This document shows, piece after piece, positions 32,655 through 34,697 of a stretch of DNA of 34,697 nt. Source of the stretch: Anabaena sp. UHCC 0204 (GTDB lineage Bacteria; Cyanobacteriota; Cyanobacteriia; Cyanobacteriales; Nostocaceae); assembly GCF_009711975.1 (NCBI RefSeq), contig NZ_VIKW01000042.1, forward strand, positions 1-34,697, written 5' to 3'. The translations under genes and the position numbers were made by a program. Under the pieces are notes generated by a model, which saw only the letters and a program-made list of their open reading frames with translations, made no database searches and was not told the origin of the DNA. How positions within the stretch are numbered: position 1 is the first letter of the stretch; every line of letters starts with the position of its first letter.

Positions 32655-34058
32655 TTAAGTTAATCCCATTATTTGCCGATAATGAGGGGCTAATTTAGCT
32701 ACAGTTGCTGATTTGGGATGTGTTTCCCAGTGATTCCAATTGAAAATTTCTTGTTGCAATTCATCAACATTAATTGTAGTAATTTTCCCATTATTAATAA
32801 TTTGCTTACCATTTACCCAAGCACTATTAACAACATTGACAGTACGAACTAAAACTAATAAACCCAGGGGATCTGTCCGAGGAAGTAATGATAAATTGTT
32901 GAGATCATATAACACTAAATCGGCTTTCTTGCCAACAGTAAGCGAACCAAGTTGATCTTCTACATTCAAACCCTTTGCACCTCCTAAAGATGCCATTTCT
33001 ACAGCTTGACGTGGTGTAATCCAGTGGTGATAATCTAGTTCTGTAGTATTGTGCAGAATAGAACCAATTTTAATAGCTTCTAACAAGTCTTGAGAGTCAT
33101 TACTAGAAGCACCATCACAACCAAAAGTCACATTTACTCCTGCTTGGATATATTTGATAATTGGAGCGATACCACTGCCTAAACGGAGATTACTTAAAGG
33201 ATTATGAACAACTGTAGATTGAGTTTGGGCGAGAATATTAATATCAGATTCGGTTAACCATACACAATGTGCTAAACTTGTGGAACTGTTCAAAAAACCA
33301 AGATTTTGTAAATGTTCAACCGCAGTACAACCATATTTCTCTTCAGCTAGTTTTTCCTGGGCTTTAGTTTCTAATAAATGGGCATGACGACAAAGATTGT
33401 ACTTATTACTTAATGCCATACATCCTGTAAATAAAGCATCGCTACATAACTGAATTCCTGTTGGTGCAACTAAAATATTAATTCCTGCTTCCGGTTGATG
33501 AAATTGCCTTACTGCTGTTTCAACAATGGCTAAAGTTTCCCCAGTAGAACGAAAATAAGATTCATGATTTGGTTGTGAATCTCCATTGGGTATACTCATA
33601 CTCAAAGATTGATCTTGAATTAAAGGGGCAATAAAAGCCCGAATTCCTATTTCTTGATAAGCGCGAACTGCTGCGGCAATGGTTTCTAATTCTTGTCCAG
33701 GAATTAATACTAAATGATCTACTAAACTTGTTCCTCCAGAAAGTAAAGTTTCTACTGCTGTTGCCAAGGCACTGAGATAAACTTGTTCTGTATTTAAAGG
33801 AGTAAAATCATATAGATGTGCTAACCATAATTCTAGAGGTAAAGGGGGAATTATTCCTCGTTGCCACATTTCTGAAGAGTGAGTATGGGCATTGAAAAAA
33901 CCAGGTAGTAAAAGTTTATTTTCTCCATTAATTGCTGTCCCAATTATCTCTAAATTAGGGGCAATAGCGGTGATTTTACCATCTACAACCTGTACATCTG
34001 TAGTTATGTAACTATTTGTAACGCTAATTAAAGTGTTTTTAATTGTAAAAAAATTCAT
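32655..34058 (-). CDS. Amidohydrolase-superfamily deaminase (TRZ/ATZ, cytosine/guanine-deaminase-like)
   Basis: From the ATG at 34058 the protein is 467 aa, starting MNFFTIKN. An upstream in-frame extension to 34175 overlaps the divergent isochorismatase gene and lacks family likeness. Metal ligands are NAHTH (His58, His60), RHAHLLET (His227), LAHCVWL (His264) and GCDGASS (Asp315). The C-terminal strand domain (ADLVLYDL, SAWVNGKQI) completes the fold of metal-dependent deaminases or chlorohydrolases. The substrate is likely a purine, pyrimidine or S-adenosylhomocysteine-type compound, and the exact one cannot be read from sequence. Pairing with a nucleoside transporter and a divergent RutB-like hydrolase supports nucleobase metabolism. 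Confidence 0.88.
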   Translation of the reverse strand: MNFFTIKNTLISVTNSYITTDVQVVDGKITAIAPNLEIIGTAINGENKLLLPGFFNAHTHSSEMWQRGIIPPLPLELWLAHLYDFTPLNTEQVYLSALATAVETLLSGGTSLVDHLVLIPGQELETIAAAVRAYQEIGIRAFIAPLIQDQSLSMSIPNGDSQPNHESYFRSTGETLAIVETAVRQFHQPEAGINILVAPTGIQLCSDALFTGCMALSNKYNLCRHAHLLETKAQEKLAEEKYGCTAVEHLQNLGFLNSSTSLAHCVWLTESDINILAQTQSTVVHNPLSNLRLGSGIAPIIKYIQAGVNVTFGCDGASSNDSQDLLEAIKIGSILHNTTELDYHHWITPRQAVEMASLGGAKGLNVEDQLGSLTVGKKADLVLYDLNNLSLLPRTDPLGLLVLVRTVNVVNSAWVNGKQIINNGKITTINVDELQQEIFNWNHWETHPKSATVAKLAPHYRQIMGLT

Positions 34059-34137
34059 GATTTTAACCTTAATTAAGTAACTTCCTTTAACATGATTCCA
34101 GCTACAAGTTAAACAACGATATTGAGAATCGGCATTT

Positions 34138-34697
34138 ATGAATCTACCCGTTCGGAAATTAGGAGTTATTCCCAACGCTTGGGAAGTAAATCAGACATTT
34201 GCAGATATTACCCGTCCTCAAAAAACTCCACAACCAGTTATTTTAACAACAGAAACTAAAACTCTCCGTTGCGACTTGTCCAAAGCTGCTATCATAGTGA
34301 TTGATATGCAAAACGATTTCTGTCATCCTGATGGTTGGTTAGCACATATTGGTGTAGATGTCACTCCTGCCCGGCAAGCGATCGCACCTCTGCAACAATT
34401 ATTACCACAACTTAGGGTTGCTGATGTGCCGATCATTTGGTTAAATTGGGGAAATCGTCCCGATTTACTGAATATCAGTGCGGGGTTACTGCACGTATAC
34501 AACCCCACAGGAGAAGGTGTCGGATTAGGTGATCCCTTGCCCAGCAACAGTGCTAAGGTACTTATGAAGGGAAGTTGGGCTGCTGCGGTAGTGGAAGAAC
34601 TAGAACAGCTACCAGAAGATATCCAGGTTGATAAATATCGCATGAGTGGATTTTGGGATACACCTTTAGATAGTATTTTGCGAAATTTAGGTTTAAC
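34138..34697 (+). CDS. Isochorismatase-family cysteine hydrolase (RutB-like), 3' end cut by the window
   Basis: The ATG at 34138 opens an uninterrupted frame to the window end (186 codons visible). Motifs are IVIDMQNDF with catalytic Asp56, WLNWGNRPD, and VDKYRMSGFWDTPLDSIL with the likely catalytic Lys. The nucleophilic Cys normally follows in a GVATN-x-C segment, which lies beyond the window. Members hydrolyse amides such as ureidoacrylate (RutB), N-carbamoylsarcosine or nicotinamide. The long N-terminal extension (about 45 residues before the core) is RutB-like. It diverges from the amidohydrolase gene, sharing a 79-bp spacer. Confidence 0.85.
   Translation, partial: MNLPVRKLGVIPNAWEVNQTFADITRPQKTPQPVILTTETKTLRCDLSKAAIIVIDMQNDFCHPDGWLAHIGVDVTPARQAIAPLQQLLPQLRVADVPIIWLNWGNRPDLLNISAGLLHVYNPTGEGVGLGDPLPSNSAKVLMKGSWAAAVVEELEQLPEDIQVDKYRMSGFWDTPLDSILRNLGL

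Noticed and set aside
34059-34175. A 39-residue N-terminal extension of the amidohydrolase
   Set aside because: It overlaps the start of the divergent isochorismatase-family gene and does not resemble the fold; the ATG at 34058 starts the expected first strand.

Overview
The window looks like chromosomal DNA from a filamentous, probably heterocyst-forming cyanobacterium (Nostocales). Supporting signs are about 14 copies of the HIP1 octamer GCGATCGC spread through it (for example at 26, 1076, 4209, 5772, 12328, 17997, 23796, 28298, 30002, 31417 and 34378), AT-rich DNA, heptanucleotide tandem repeats, several small inverted-repeat elements of the kind common in these genomes, an SLH-domain protein, an ABC1 kinase and a short phytochelatin-synthase-like protein of the Nostoc type. 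The genus is an inference. I saw no tRNA, rRNA, CRISPR array or intact transposase.

Left flank (1-7225): housekeeping and envelope genes. In order they are a cysteine synthase, an aldo/keto reductase with an apparently cysteine-stripped ferredoxin-like tail, ribose-5-phosphate isomerase A, a secreted SLH protein, an ABC1/UbiB kinase and a BON-domain lipoprotein with a Thr-Pro repeat. The gaps hold several MITE-like elements. One, at 3482-3593, is flanked by an exact 8-bp target duplication. A 690-bp gap without a recognisable gene leads to an atypical histidine kinase (7917-9353).

Core (9369-28461): a four-gene minus-strand polyketide operon read from right to left. It encodes (1) a fused fatty acyl-AMP ligase / acyl-CoA dehydrogenase / ACP protein, (2) KS-AT-DH-KR-ACP, (3) KS-AT-DH-KR-ACP, and (4) KS-AT-thioesterase with no ACP. 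The simplest reading is that a free fatty acid is adenylated and loaded on the first ACP, desaturated at the alpha,beta position, and extended twice with malonate with ketoreduction and possibly dehydration. The last protein would then condense a third malonate and release the chain. No enoylreductase is present, so the product should be a lipid with a short polyene or hydroxylated head. I do not recognise the product. Genes 2 and 3 share a 1,007-bp near-identical AT block and both carry the same repeat-derived, in-frame insertion before their KR domains. Gene 1 carries in-frame heptamer repeats. A divergent JmjC/cupin-like putative Fe(II)/2-oxoglutarate hydroxylase (28917-29984) sits across the presumed promoter region and may be a tailoring or regulatory partner.

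Right flank (30079-34697): a small membrane-anchored protein of unknown function, a possible 23-codon ORF, a secreted phytochelatin-synthase-like peptidase, and a nucleoside transporter in a likely operon with an amidohydrolase (nucleobase deaminase type). Diverging from the amidohydrolase is an isochorismatase-family (RutB-like) gene that runs off the window. The last three suggest nucleoside or nucleobase salvage or catabolism.
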